Assembly: GCF_029203305.1 (NCBI RefSeq)
Contig: NC_089462.1
Span: forward strand, 682,001-746,000
Length of the DNA: 64,000 nt
Direction: 5' to 3'
Source: Yamadazyma tenuis
Taxonomy: Eukaryota; Ascomycota; Pichiomycetes; Serinales; Debaryomycetaceae
Translations under genes and position numbers: made by a program
In this document: positions 1 to 8,936 of the stretch, in pieces
Layout of the letters: every line of letters starts with the position of its first letter
How positions within the stretch are numbered: position 1 is the stretch's first letter
The notes under the pieces: model-generated
The model's input: the letters and a program-made list of their open reading frames with translations, nothing else
Told to the model about the DNA's origin: nothing
The model's database searches: none

Positions 1-1752
1 CTTCTTACCCATTTTTTCTAGCACCATTCCCACGCAACAAATCAAAATGATGTTTATGGGGTTTATAGACACGGCTCTTCGAAAATGGTAATCGGCTTTT
101 TGATAGTCACCGAGATTGATATATACCATGCCAATGCCGTACAAGGCATTATAGTGTCTCGGGTCAATCACCAAGCTTATTCGGAAGTTTTCGAGAGCCA
201 TCTCGTAATTGTCATTTCCGAAGTATTCGTGTCCTTTCAAGGTATAAGCATAGGAGAAATTCTCGTCAAATTTTACGGCCTTGGTAAAACATTTGATAGC
301 CTCGTCAGGTTCACGGTTTAATGAGAACAAGTTTCCGATCACGCACCACGTTATGGCATTCTTTGAGTCCAAATCGAACAACTCGTTGGCAAGATACGTC
401 AACTCAATTTTTTTGTGGAGATGCCATAATAAGGTTGAGTAGTATTCCATATCTTCCAATCGCGTTCTGTCCATCATCCGGAGCTTGACGAAGAATGCTT
501 CACTTTGTTTGTAGTTGACAATCTCGTAATGTAACCGCCCCAATTTGCTCAAAACCCATGGAGAATTCTTTTCTGCCTCCGGCAACGACTCAAGAATTCT
601 TATCGCTTTGTAGCAGTCGTATTTCGAGAAGCATTTGTAGCTTCGTGCAAGCACAACGTATAACTGTAACAAAAAGCTCTCCGAGCTTTCGATTTCTTTG
701 GAGGTGAACACCGATTTGATGGTGCCAGGCTCCGAAACGAGACCACTGCTTTCGCCATTCGAGTGGATATTGGAGTTGGAATTATTCCGTTTGAGACTCG
801 ACCGCAATCTCTCCTTATCACTCGAAGTTGAAGCTGGTTGGGATATTAACCTCGAGGTAATTTTCGAGTATGTACTTTCCTTTTTCTTTTCAAGGGTGAG
901 TTTGGGCTTTGTGAACTCGAATTTCGAAAGCCCTTCGGAATGATTATTGACTTGGTTGGTGTGTGATCCCACCAGTTTTCTTAATGGGGCATTAGGTATG
1001 GATGTGGTCTTCATTCTGGGAGTGGACAAATTGAATGAATCATCTGGGTGGATGGAGATACCACCGTTATTGACGGGTGTCTGGTGGATGGTGTTCTGGT
1101 TTTGAAAAGGACTTTGACCATCAAAGTTGGTTTGGCCCAAATCAAAGTCCACATTGAAGTTGGAGCTAGGTTTATAGAGGGCCTTGACCTTAACATTAAC
1201 CCCCAATTTACACAACTTCTGAAACGCCTCAAAGTCGAATTGGTTAAATTTCAAGCAGTAACTGTAATTCAAAGAACTGTTTTTGATATCACCAGTCTTG
1301 TTATACAAATCCCCCAATAAGTGGTAAACACCAGAAGCATCTGGCAACACATTCCGGTTTGATTCATAGTTGAACCTGTTGAATGAAGAACTGAAGTGAT
1401 GGACGTCGAAGCCACTCGTTTGGTGTGGTTTGAGGGTTGAATCATTGTACAAATAGTTCACCTTCATCAATTGATACACCCCTTCCTTATATTTTTTCAA
1501 GTGTAAACACAGCTTTCCAAAAAGATACGAACATCCCAAGTGATCTTCAAGGTTTATCAACCTATTGTAGCATGTTTTGTACTTTTTTTGATGGAACAAC
1601 ACCAAACAATACAAATAGATCGAGTCTAAATCTTCAGGATCCTGAGCCAATAATCGTTCCCCAGCAAACTCTGCATTCGTATAGTTGAATGTATCCAACG
1701 AGTGTATTATAATGGACCGCAAGTGCTGGATCACAAACGGTTGCTCTTGCAT
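1..1752 (-). CDS. CDC27: Anaphase-promoting complex subunit Cdc27/Apc3 (5' part; 3' end outside window)
   Basis: The frame is open from an ATG at 1752 to the window edge, giving 584 codons without a stop; the C-terminal end is missing. Cdc27/Apc3 is the TPR scaffold of the APC/C ubiquitin ligase and binds the activators Cdc20 and Cdh1 through their C-terminal IR tails. The first ~200 residues contain TPR-like helices (for example DLDSIYLYCLVLFHQKKY). A low-complexity Ser/Asn-rich linker follows at about residues 240-340. Regular TPRs then resume up to the edge, with phrases such as NAITWCVIGNLFSLNREPDE and GHEYFGNDNYEMALENFRIS. This N-TPR, linker, C-TPR layout is typical of fungal Cdc27. The start has no competing upstream ATG. 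It is read in the same direction as the downstream-of-BOI gap, 151 bp from the BOI stop. Identification is from TPR arrangement and sequence feel; Cdc16 or Cdc23 are less likely because of the long linker. Confidence 0.9.
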   Translation of the reverse strand, partial: MQEQPFVIQHLRSIIIHSLDTFNYTNAEFAGERLLAQDPEDLDSIYLYCLVLFHQKKYKTCYNRLINLEDHLGCSYLFGKLCLHLKKYKEGVYQLMKVNYLYNDSTLKPHQTSGFDVHHFSSSFNRFNYESNRNVLPDASGVYHLLGDLYNKTGDIKNSSLNYSYCLKFNQFDFEAFQKLCKLGVNVKVKALYKPSSNFNVDFDLGQTNFDGQSPFQNQNTIHQTPVNNGGISIHPDDSFNLSTPRMKTTSIPNAPLRKLVGSHTNQVNNHSEGLSKFEFTKPKLTLEKKKESTYSKITSRLISQPASTSSDKERLRSSLKRNNSNSNIHSNGESSGLVSEPGTIKSVFTSKEIESSESFLLQLYVVLARSYKCFSKYDCYKAIRILESLPEAEKNSPWVLSKLGRLHYEIVNYKQSEAFFVKLRMMDRTRLEDMEYYSTLLWHLHKKIELTYLANELFDLDSKNAITWCVIGNLFSLNREPDEAIKCFTKAVKFDENFSYAYTLKGHEYFGNDNYEMALENFRISLVIDPRHYNALYGIGMVYINLGDYQKADYHFRRAVSINPINIILICCVGMVLEKMGKK

Positions 1753-1903
1753 GACACACGGTGGAAGGTAGATATTATTTACAAAGATGTATTTGATATT
1801 TATCAGTTTATCGCGGCACCAAAACGCACACTTGAGTACAAATTATAATATAATACAAAGACTAGCAATACACAAAACTATTAAAGCTTCTACTGGGAGT
1901 ATA

Positions 1904-4861
1904 TCAACGCTTTTGTTTGATTACAAACGTGTGATTTCCAGATCCATCATTACTGTATGCCAACAACTTTTCAGAGTGACGCTTCTTTTTGTGGCCTGAA
2001 CTTTGACTGATAGCACTCTTTACTCTACCATTTGAAGCAGGCAGCTTGGGAGTGGATCCGTTGGAGTCCAAGTCAGTAAAGTATTCACGTTTCTGATCGA
2101 TTGGAGTCGTGGTGTTGGACGCTTTGGAATTGTTATAGGTATTACTAAATGAATTGCTTGTGGATGAAGCATCTTCATGGTTCATAGTTGGGGAGAAGTT
2201 AACATTACCGTTGTTCAGCTTGGGAGACAACAATCCCGAAGCCAACAAGTAAGGAGAAGCAAATCCTGTAGGATTAGAAAGCTGTGGAGTGGTGGGACCC
2301 TTAACAGACGGTTTTCCGGAAGTGTCAATACTCAAGTTTGGATGTTCACTTGGGGAACTGGTAGATTCTGAACCCTCTTCTAATGATTCTACCAAAGGAC
2401 TGTTTTCACCCGATGTATTTGGATCCAAGGTGTAGTTACCAATGAACGAGGTCAATTGACTTTCACTAAATTCATCATCTCCAAAGTCGTTCAAGTCTCC
2501 AAGGAATCCATTGTTTCCTTGCATTGCTCTTTCTTCATCTTTCAACTTGGTTTCTTCTCTGGCTCTGGCTAATAGTTCTTGCGCCTTGGCCAAACTGACA
2601 GTTGGGGTCGAACAACTGCTAACAACGGGAACAGAATCATCAATATCAATGGTAGCAGTCATCAACGCCTTTATCCATCCTCTCATTTCGTCTTGGGTCT
2701 CAACTGCAAAAAAGTGGGTCTTAGGCTGAGTGAAGGTCAATCCCTTTTTGAAGCCTGGAGCTGGAGGAATCAATTTGAAGCAATACCTTCCAAACCCAGT
2801 AGAAGCGGCATACAAGGCAATATATTTATCTTCTCCATCTGTGTCGATAGGAATCACCTTATGGGCGGTGATGTCAATTAACCCTTTTTCTTTTTTATCC
2901 TTTAAGGAGGTGAAGTATGATAATCTGGTTCCATGAAGGGTGAAATACCTCGATCTCCAAGATAAGTTGTTACCCGTCCTCTTGGCCATGAATCCAGAAT
3001 AATTGGCAGACTTGATAGCCTCGTCTGGAGTGATGCTTCTGATACCTTCTTGGAAAGCACTGGTTTTCAGCTTCTTAGAGCTCGTTAAGTTCTTAAAGTT
3101 AGTAGTCGAAGCCGTTCTTAAGGTCTTGAACCTTGAAATGGTACTAGTTCCGGGAGTAGAACTGGCAGAACTATTAAGAGTGGCAGTGGAATCAGAAACT
3201 GACCTTTTCTCATCTTTAAAGTCAAGTTTGCGGGGTTCGTCATACTTGTGGTTGATTGATTTCAGCTTTCTTGGAGAAAACTGAGTGGAGTCAATATCTA
3301 TTTCTTCCAGATTATTGTGGATATCATGAGTGGGGGTAGAAACTTCAGGAAGACGTTCCTTCTTAATTTTTGCTGGAGAAATAAGCTTTTCTTGTTTTCT
3401 TCCTTGTTTTTCCAGGACCTTTTCTTTGACTTCTTTATATTTCTTGTTGTCGACTTCATCTTTATCTTTAGACATAAAAGAGAACATGGAACTGTTTCTC
3501 TTATGATTATTATTGGAGAGAATGACCGATGAGTTTCTTCTGTGGTTACCATAATAATCCGAAGTGCCTGAAATATTTCTGCTGTGATTTCTGCTATGAA
3601 CAGATTGTTCATAGATAGAGGAAGCAGGCCTGCTTAACCGGTTCTTGATACCAGCTGATTCGGTAGGAGGATTCAAGACACTGGTGCTGACATTATTGTT
3701 GGACCCGTACATCTCCTTATTGGTAGCCTCACCGAATTTGTAGGCTTTATCCATTTTTGGACTAACAATCTTATTGGTGTCTCTCAACTCTTCATACGAC
3801 TGAGACTTCTTTCTTTGATGACCATATTCCGATGGGCCTCTTGTTATTTTGGCTGAATCCAATAATTGGGGTTCCGAAGTCTTATTCTTGTCAGTATCAA
3901 GTTCCTTGTGGCCATCGACAATCTTCTTCAAGTTTTCAATTTCCTTGTAGATTTCAAACCTGGTGCCAAACGAGTCAATATCCAACTCTTTCAAATGAGC
4001 CAAGTCCAATTCGAACAAGATAGCCCCTGTAATTTTATGTCTAGCAAATTTTCCAGCCACACTAGTGTCGAAACCCAACCCCAACGCAAAATAGGACGTG
4101 ACTTGTTTTGGAGTCCAGCTCATGGCATCCTTGGGATTGAGATCCTCTGTCAACGACATGTTAGAAGGAGCACGCTTGTGGCCAGTGTTGGTACTGTGGA
4201 TGTACGAATCTGACTGTAACTCTTCCAACGCTTTGTCTATATCGTTCATGGTCTTGTTAACGCCAAACTCACGGTCTTCAGCGTCAATATTATCTTCATC
4301 ATCGATGTCATCGAGGTGACTGTGGCCATTTGTGGTATTAAAAGTGTCGTTATTATCATTAAGGTCATGGGCTTCATCAAAGATTTTGGAGGTCTTTGGG
4401 TTAAAAAGAGAGGACGAGGATTTGGCGTGGGTAGTAGCGGTGGCAGTGGTACCGGGAGTCTTGTAGTTACCGTTGGCAGGACGCTTGATGGACAAGCTTT
4501 CAAAGTTAGACTTGAGCTTGGAAACTGGAGAGTCAGGTTTGGCGGATATGGGTGTAGTAGGAGAACTCAATCTCTTGGAACGAGACCGAGACCGAGACCG
4601 TAACAAGTTGTAGTCATCGGGGGTATCTTCCACCAACACCTGGGTGAAGCTTTTAGGGTACAACCCCACTTTCCCGGTGGATAGATTCTTTCCCATATAC
4701 CACCCATCGTTGTACTCGCTGTCATCAGATAGAACTTGGATCTTATCACCAACCTTAAGGTTCAACTCATCACCCAAACGTGAGTTGAACTGCTTGATGC
4801 AAAGATATACGGAAGCGGTAGCACCACCACGCGAGCTTCCATCAATGTCGGATTCTTTCAT
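1904..4861 (-). CDS. BOI2: Boi1/Boi2-type polarity scaffold (SH3-SAM-PH), 985 aa
   Basis: Boi proteins sit at the bud cortex, bind Bem1, Cdc42 and anionic lipids, and help exocyst-dependent vesicle fusion and the NoCut abscission checkpoint. All three diagnostic domains are visible in order. An SH3 domain lies at about 14-78 (DGWYMGKNLSTGKVGLYP). A SAM domain lies at about 246-315 (SWTPKQVTSYFALGLGFD). A PH domain lies near the C-terminus at about 618-735 (GFMAKRTGNNLSWRSRYFTL). Between them are long Ser/Asn/basic linkers, one RS-like (residues ~88-97), and the length matches the 950-1,050 residues usual for the family. CTG-clade yeasts usually keep one Boi gene, so BOI1 versus BOI2 cannot be decided here. 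The upstream region to the next gene is a 1.1 kb divergent promoter. Confidence 0.94.
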   Translation of the reverse strand: MKESDIDGSSRGGATASVYLCIKQFNSRLGDELNLKVGDKIQVLSDDSEYNDGWYMGKNLSTGKVGLYPKSFTQVLVEDTPDDYNLLRSRSRSRSKRLSSPTTPISAKPDSPVSKLKSNFESLSIKRPANGNYKTPGTTATATTHAKSSSSLFNPKTSKIFDEAHDLNDNNDTFNTTNGHSHLDDIDDEDNIDAEDREFGVNKTMNDIDKALEELQSDSYIHSTNTGHKRAPSNMSLTEDLNPKDAMSWTPKQVTSYFALGLGFDTSVAGKFARHKITGAILFELDLAHLKELDIDSFGTRFEIYKEIENLKKIVDGHKELDTDKNKTSEPQLLDSAKITRGPSEYGHQRKKSQSYEELRDTNKIVSPKMDKAYKFGEATNKEMYGSNNNVSTSVLNPPTESAGIKNRLSRPASSIYEQSVHSRNHSRNISGTSDYYGNHRRNSSVILSNNNHKRNSSMFSFMSKDKDEVDNKKYKEVKEKVLEKQGRKQEKLISPAKIKKERLPEVSTPTHDIHNNLEEIDIDSTQFSPRKLKSINHKYDEPRKLDFKDEKRSVSDSTATLNSSASSTPGTSTISRFKTLRTASTTNFKNLTSSKKLKTSAFQEGIRSITPDEAIKSANYSGFMAKRTGNNLSWRSRYFTLHGTRLSYFTSLKDKKEKGLIDITAHKVIPIDTDGEDKYIALYAASTGFGRYCFKLIPPAPGFKKGLTFTQPKTHFFAVETQDEMRGWIKALMTATIDIDDSVPVVSSCSTPTVSLAKAQELLARAREETKLKDEERAMQGNNGFLGDLNDFGDDEFSESQLTSFIGNYTLDPNTSGENSPLVESLEEGSESTSSPSEHPNLSIDTSGKPSVKGPTTPQLSNPTGFASPYLLASGLLSPKLNNGNVNFSPTMNHEDASSTSNSFSNTYNNSKASNTTTPIDQKREYFTDLDSNGSTPKLPASNGRVKSAISQSSGHKKKRHSEKLLAYSNDGSGNHTFVIKQKR

Positions 4862-5983
4862 GGTTGAATAAGCTACCTTTCGAATTTGTTTACTTGGCTG
4901 GTTTAGTTATCAAAATTTTATTTTTCCTCACTAAAATGAAAATACTAGGCTTCTCGATTTGCGAACACAAAACCAAAAAGGACAGACAGGCAAGAACCAG
5001 AGCAGGAAAAAATAAGTCTAGACAATGAGAAAAATTGTGTAGGTACGCTGTACGCGGGTAATTATATATATATGTTACAGAAGGGCTACAACATTGTACA
5101 TGGGTGGGTGTAGACCAATTTGTTTTCCCAAGCTTTACATGAAACGAACCGCCATTTTGGCTGGCGACTTAGACGAATCACTGACGGCCCGCTTTCCTTC
5201 TGGCTACTCCACCGCCCACCGCGACCATTAGACGAGGTAGTGCCGCCATTGCTCACCCGCGCCGTGGCTCTACCACTTTCACCCCGTAACCTGTTGATGG
5301 GAATGTTGCGTTTGTGATGAAAATGTTAATGAGCTGTGGAACAGTTAAAACCAAAAAGAGTTTACACCTCTTTTAAACACGATTATGTCGTAGCGACATT
5401 TTAAATTCTCTTCTGGGGTTACTTGAAATCGCTCCTAGTAAGGCTTAAAATTCGTTATGTGGGATTAACAATATCGTCAATTAATGTAAATATACAATTT
5501 TGTAAATCTGGTTTGACCATCTCTGTATATATAATATTCCCTACGAATTTTTGGAAATTTTAGTAGGCACTTGTCTCTACTCTGATAGCCAATTAATACC
5601 TACACTTGAGCAAATTTTGGGTTGTGGGTTTGCGACATCCAGGTAGTAGAGGTGCATATTACACTGGATGTTAACTGTAGGTTCTGGTGGTCTTCATCAC
5701 CGGTGTTTCAGAGTATGTCGTCTAGAGGTAGTGGGTACTTCAAATGATATAGAGCTATATGCACGCCCAACCCCACCCAGATGGTTCCAGATGCAAAAGT
5801 GTGACAGGGGGTGGAGGCCCTATAATGTAGTGGAGGCCCTGTAATGGAGAGGAGGTCCTGTGTTTATTTCAAAACTTTGTGGTGGCTCCACCAGTTCATC
5901 TGTTTGTGCATAGCATATCTGCAAATTGCAGTCGCAATCGCACTTTTCGTGTAAAGATAACCACAGCATATTCTACCAAAATA
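4862..5983. other. Divergent intergenic region, 1.1 kb
   Basis: Shared upstream region of the BOI gene (leftward) and the unidentified gene starting at 5984 (rightward). It holds a TATATATAT tract near 5066-5076, a GC-richer stretch at 5120-5330 with short open frames that lack coding character, and a 19-bp tandem repeat at 5811-5867 listed separately. No tRNA or other RNA gene is recognisable. Confidence 0.6.
5811..5867. repeat. 19-bp tandem repeat, about three copies
   Basis: Units start at 5811, 5830 and 5849. The first two, GTGGAGGCCCTATAATGTA and GTGGAGGCCCTGTAATGGA, differ at 2 of 19 positions; the third (GAGGAGGTCCTGTG...) is decayed. The array ends 116 bp before the ATG of the next gene, so it is probably in its promoter or 5' leader. 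Confidence 0.75.
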
Positions 5984-8404
5984 ATGACACCCCGGCGAAG
6001 TGACCACCCTCACGGCGCCGACACACCCGTGGCTCACTGGTCGGCACTCGACCAGATTGTCCACACTCTAATCAACAGCTTGCCACAAGGAGAGACCAAT
6101 CCTTCACTGCAACAAACTGCCTCCGCACCCGGATCTAATATCACCAGAAGAGCTAGTGAAAGCGATGTACTAGACCCCATTCTGTTCACAGATGCCCATA
6201 TTCTCAGTGAGTACGACCGGCACGTGGCGCGACGGCTCGACGTGGGCTGGGGGTCTGGCCCGTCTCTGTCCCCCTATGATCAGATTGTTTCTGGTGCTAC
6301 CCCGGTCCTGACATCTGGTAGCATCATGGTACCGAATTTGGGTGCCCGATCTCAGGAAGATAGGTCCACTACTGGGCGACTACACTCAGTAGGCGGCTTT
6401 TTCCACGGGATAGAGCACCAGTTTAGCCCAGAAGTGTCCTCTAGACCCACATCTTCCAGAGCCGTTGCTGGTCCCAGAAGAAGACCCCGTCGAAGTATCA
6501 CCGAGAGCTTTGAACGGCGCCATCTCAGCGCCACAGAGAACCCCATCCTGTTGTTGGATAGTCGTCCACCGCCCGCAACCACCTCATTTGAGCTTATGAG
6601 ACCCGATGCGTTTGATACGCTTTTGGGTTCAATCAACGACAATTGGGGTAATTCAGAGAGGCAGCATATCAATGATATCAACAGCCGTTCCATTGATGAG
6701 TTGACTCGGAGCGAGACCCGTAGAGCTGGCCTTAATCGCAGAAATGCCATCAGAAGAAGTGTCCCCCACATTGACCGGTTTAAAGATACCCTGAGAGCGT
6801 TTTTCAAGACCCATACAAAAGATTTGCTAAAGGTGCAAAAGGAGCTTCGAAGAGCCAACTTCAACAACCCGCTTCTCAGGTGCTTCAAGAACCATATGAA
6901 CCAGCGGTTCTTAGGTAATAATTACGTGCTGAAGATGAACTCCACCCTTGCGAAGTCCCGTTCAGGTGTTCTTTTCACCACCAAAAAGAGAACCATTTCT
7001 GCCAAAAAAAATGTCAAGCGTCGTAGAACCAACACCGAAGCAACCTGGCCAGGTTCACATGTTGAAGAAGATGACGATGATAGTCTGATAGACAAAGAGT
7101 CCAATTCTGACCACCTCAAGCAGCATCTTTTGAATATCCCCTTCAATTCATACCTCAGTATAGGTTCCTCGTTCGACTTCCAATTCGGGGCCTCAGAGGC
7201 TAATATGTTTGTGTTGGACGTGAATTACCAAACCAAGGAAATCAGAATTCAAATTACAATCTTACCCAACCCTGAAACTTGTAGCTGGTATATTGGGGAT
7301 ATCACCAAGTTTTTGATGTTTTTTGCCATTCTGGAACTTGAAGAAAATTTGGAAATCAGAAAAAAACTTGATACTTTGCTTGATATATTACGGCAGATCT
7401 CACCGAACGACCTGGTGGTCCAAAAGATGAAATCGAACTTGTTCAAGTTCGAAGTATCAGGAAATTTGATTGACTTTAACCAGTACGATTTGAGAACAAG
7501 CAATAACTTGAGTTCTAATCGTCAACTTAACAAGTGGTTGACCATGCCACCTTTTCGATACTTGGTTATTCCTCATACCAAATCTATCATAGACTCATTT
7601 AATCCCAAGATTCGTTCGGAAGGAAACACAGAGAAGGAGTTCAAATTGATGTTCTCGGGTCTCTGCAACATAGTCGAGTATGGGCTTATTAAGTCCCCAA
7701 AAATTATGGCGTTGGCAAAGAGTATGGCGGATGAGATGGAAGGGTTTTGCAGACACTACACTGGAACAGACTTCAATATGATTTCCACCAGACGAACTTC
7801 CAGTTTATTGGATAAAGCAGTGAACCTCATCACCTGTAAGAATTGTTTGATACACTTACAAACTGCGTTTATTATGTTTAATCTTAGTCTTGACTTGTCT
7901 GAGATCTACAACACTCTTTACAGATACGTGGTGAATTTTCTACCACAAGAACTCAAGAAAAAAGAATGTGTAAATCAGTTCAAAAGTTCTTCCACCAACA
8001 ACAAGTTCCTTATATTTTTGGGGTCTTTGAACCGAAAAAATGGTAACTTAAGTCTCTTGAAGACCAACATACTTTTGAACTCAAACAACACCAAACCAAC
8101 GGATATCAACGGGGAAAGTGACCATGAAGTTACCTTAAGAGATACAATTCTGCACATTCTAGCTGGTGAAGCTGACTCAGAGTCATGTAGCGGAGTAGAT
8201 GATTCAGATATGAGTGAAGATAACGAAACTGATAATGATGAGAACGACAACGACGATAAAGAAACAAAAGGATTAAATGATGACAACTACGATTATGACC
8301 GACTAAATGACCATACTGGTGATTTAATGACTGCCACCTTTACGAGACAGAACAAAAATCCATACTCCTCTGGAGGTGGACACCAAACATCAGCATTTTT
8401 ATGA
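5984..8404 (+). CDS. Unidentified 806-aa protein, possible divergent Gid4/Vid24-like segment
   Basis: I do not recognise this protein with confidence. The frame is open from a GTG at 5879, but the first ATG is at 5984 in the context CAAAATAATGA, which I take as the start. Residues 1-~290 are polar, Arg/Ser-rich and probably disordered. A basic patch follows at about 325-345 (KKRTISAKKNVKRRR, a possible nuclear signal). A more ordered core spans about 380-700. The C-terminus is strongly acidic (SDMSEDNETDNDENDNDDKE). Within the core, SYLSIGSSFDFQF, then SGNLIDFNQYDLRT, then W-x-x-MPPFR, recall in order the barrel motifs of Gid4/Vid24 substrate receptors of the GID ubiquitin ligase (PGS-F-G-Q, E-I-I-xx-K-x-FLTR, W-xx-FPPFR). 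The RWKE-type motif normally near the end of that fold is not found. The resemblance is weak and is inference only. Confidence 0.85.
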   Translation: MTPRRSDHPHGADTPVAHWSALDQIVHTLINSLPQGETNPSLQQTASAPGSNITRRASESDVLDPILFTDAHILSEYDRHVARRLDVGWGSGPSLSPYDQIVSGATPVLTSGSIMVPNLGARSQEDRSTTGRLHSVGGFFHGIEHQFSPEVSSRPTSSRAVAGPRRRPRRSITESFERRHLSATENPILLLDSRPPPATTSFELMRPDAFDTLLGSINDNWGNSERQHINDINSRSIDELTRSETRRAGLNRRNAIRRSVPHIDRFKDTLRAFFKTHTKDLLKVQKELRRANFNNPLLRCFKNHMNQRFLGNNYVLKMNSTLAKSRSGVLFTTKKRTISAKKNVKRRRTNTEATWPGSHVEEDDDDSLIDKESNSDHLKQHLLNIPFNSYLSIGSSFDFQFGASEANMFVLDVNYQTKEIRIQITILPNPETCSWYIGDITKFLMFFAILELEENLEIRKKLDTLLDILRQISPNDLVVQKMKSNLFKFEVSGNLIDFNQYDLRTSNNLSSNRQLNKWLTMPPFRYLVIPHTKSIIDSFNPKIRSEGNTEKEFKLMFSGLCNIVEYGLIKSPKIMALAKSMADEMEGFCRHYTGTDFNMISTRRTSSLLDKAVNLITCKNCLIHLQTAFIMFNLSLDLSEIYNTLYRYVVNFLPQELKKKECVNQFKSSSTNNKFLIFLGSLNRKNGNLSLLKTNILLNSNNTKPTDINGESDHEVTLRDTILHILAGEADSESCSGVDDSDMSEDNETDNDENDNDDKETKGLNDDNYDYDRLNDHTGDLMTATFTRQNKNPYSSGGGHQTSAFL

Positions 8405-8469
8405 TACTTTTTTAATTGTATATACAAACATCTTCATTATCATATATTTATTTACAAGAACCACTTTTC

Positions 8470-8871
8470 TCAATCCCAAAATCCCCATCCACCTTTCCCC
8501 TTCTGTCTATCTTCCTTCTTCTTTTTGAAAAAATCTCTCCGACATTCAGTGTATGCATCAAAAAATGCCTGACAAACAGAACGGTCGTCCTGATTTCTCA
8601 ACACACAGTTAATTGACGCCTGTCTGCTTTGTTCACATGGGTCATAGAACTTAGAGGGCTCTTTGTTGACCCAATTATACTTATGGTGGTGGCTATTTGG
8701 GTTATCTGGGTAAAACTTGTAGTTGTCGACTCCTCCTTTTGTGAAATCGACTTTGTCTTTTCGAGTCTCCACGTAGTCATAAGAAGGCTTCTGTTCGCTG
8801 GAGTTGATGGTTTTGGGCTTGGTAGATTGGTTGGGTGCCTCTTTTGCTGTCTCTTTGGTGGGCTCAGGCAT
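8470..8871 (-). CDS. COX23: Cox23, twin CX9C mitochondrial copper/COX assembly protein
   Basis: Cox23 is a small intermembrane-space protein needed for cytochrome c oxidase assembly, imported through the Mia40 disulfide relay. The C-terminal half shows two CX9C motifs: CEQSRQASINC and CQAFFDAYTEC. They are separated by a short loop and followed by RRDFFKKKKEDRQKG and a terminal GGWGFWD. The N-terminal half is polar with many Lys, Glu and Thr. Two ATGs are possible: one at 8871 (133 aa) and one at 8922 (150 aa, adding a short Arg-containing stretch that could be a weak presequence). I prefer 8871 because the longer form would leave only 14 bp to the divergent NCS2 start. Both have acceptable -3 purines, so this is not settled. 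Confidence 0.88.
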   Translation of the reverse strand: MPEPTKETAKEAPNQSTKPKTINSSEQKPSYDYVETRKDKVDFTKGGVDNYKFYPDNPNSHHHKYNWVNKEPSKFYDPCEQSRQASINCVLRNQDDRSVCQAFFDAYTECRRDFFKKKKEDRQKGKGGWGFWD

Positions 8872-8936
8872 CGTATCAAGACAACGAGGAATAGAAAATC
8901 GCGACTCAAAATTGAACCTCATCTCCTTCGTAAAAC

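Noticed and set aside
5120..5317. 65-codon frame in the BOI upstream region
   Set aside because: Starts within a GC-rich promoter stretch; Pro/Arg-rich without domain features or context.
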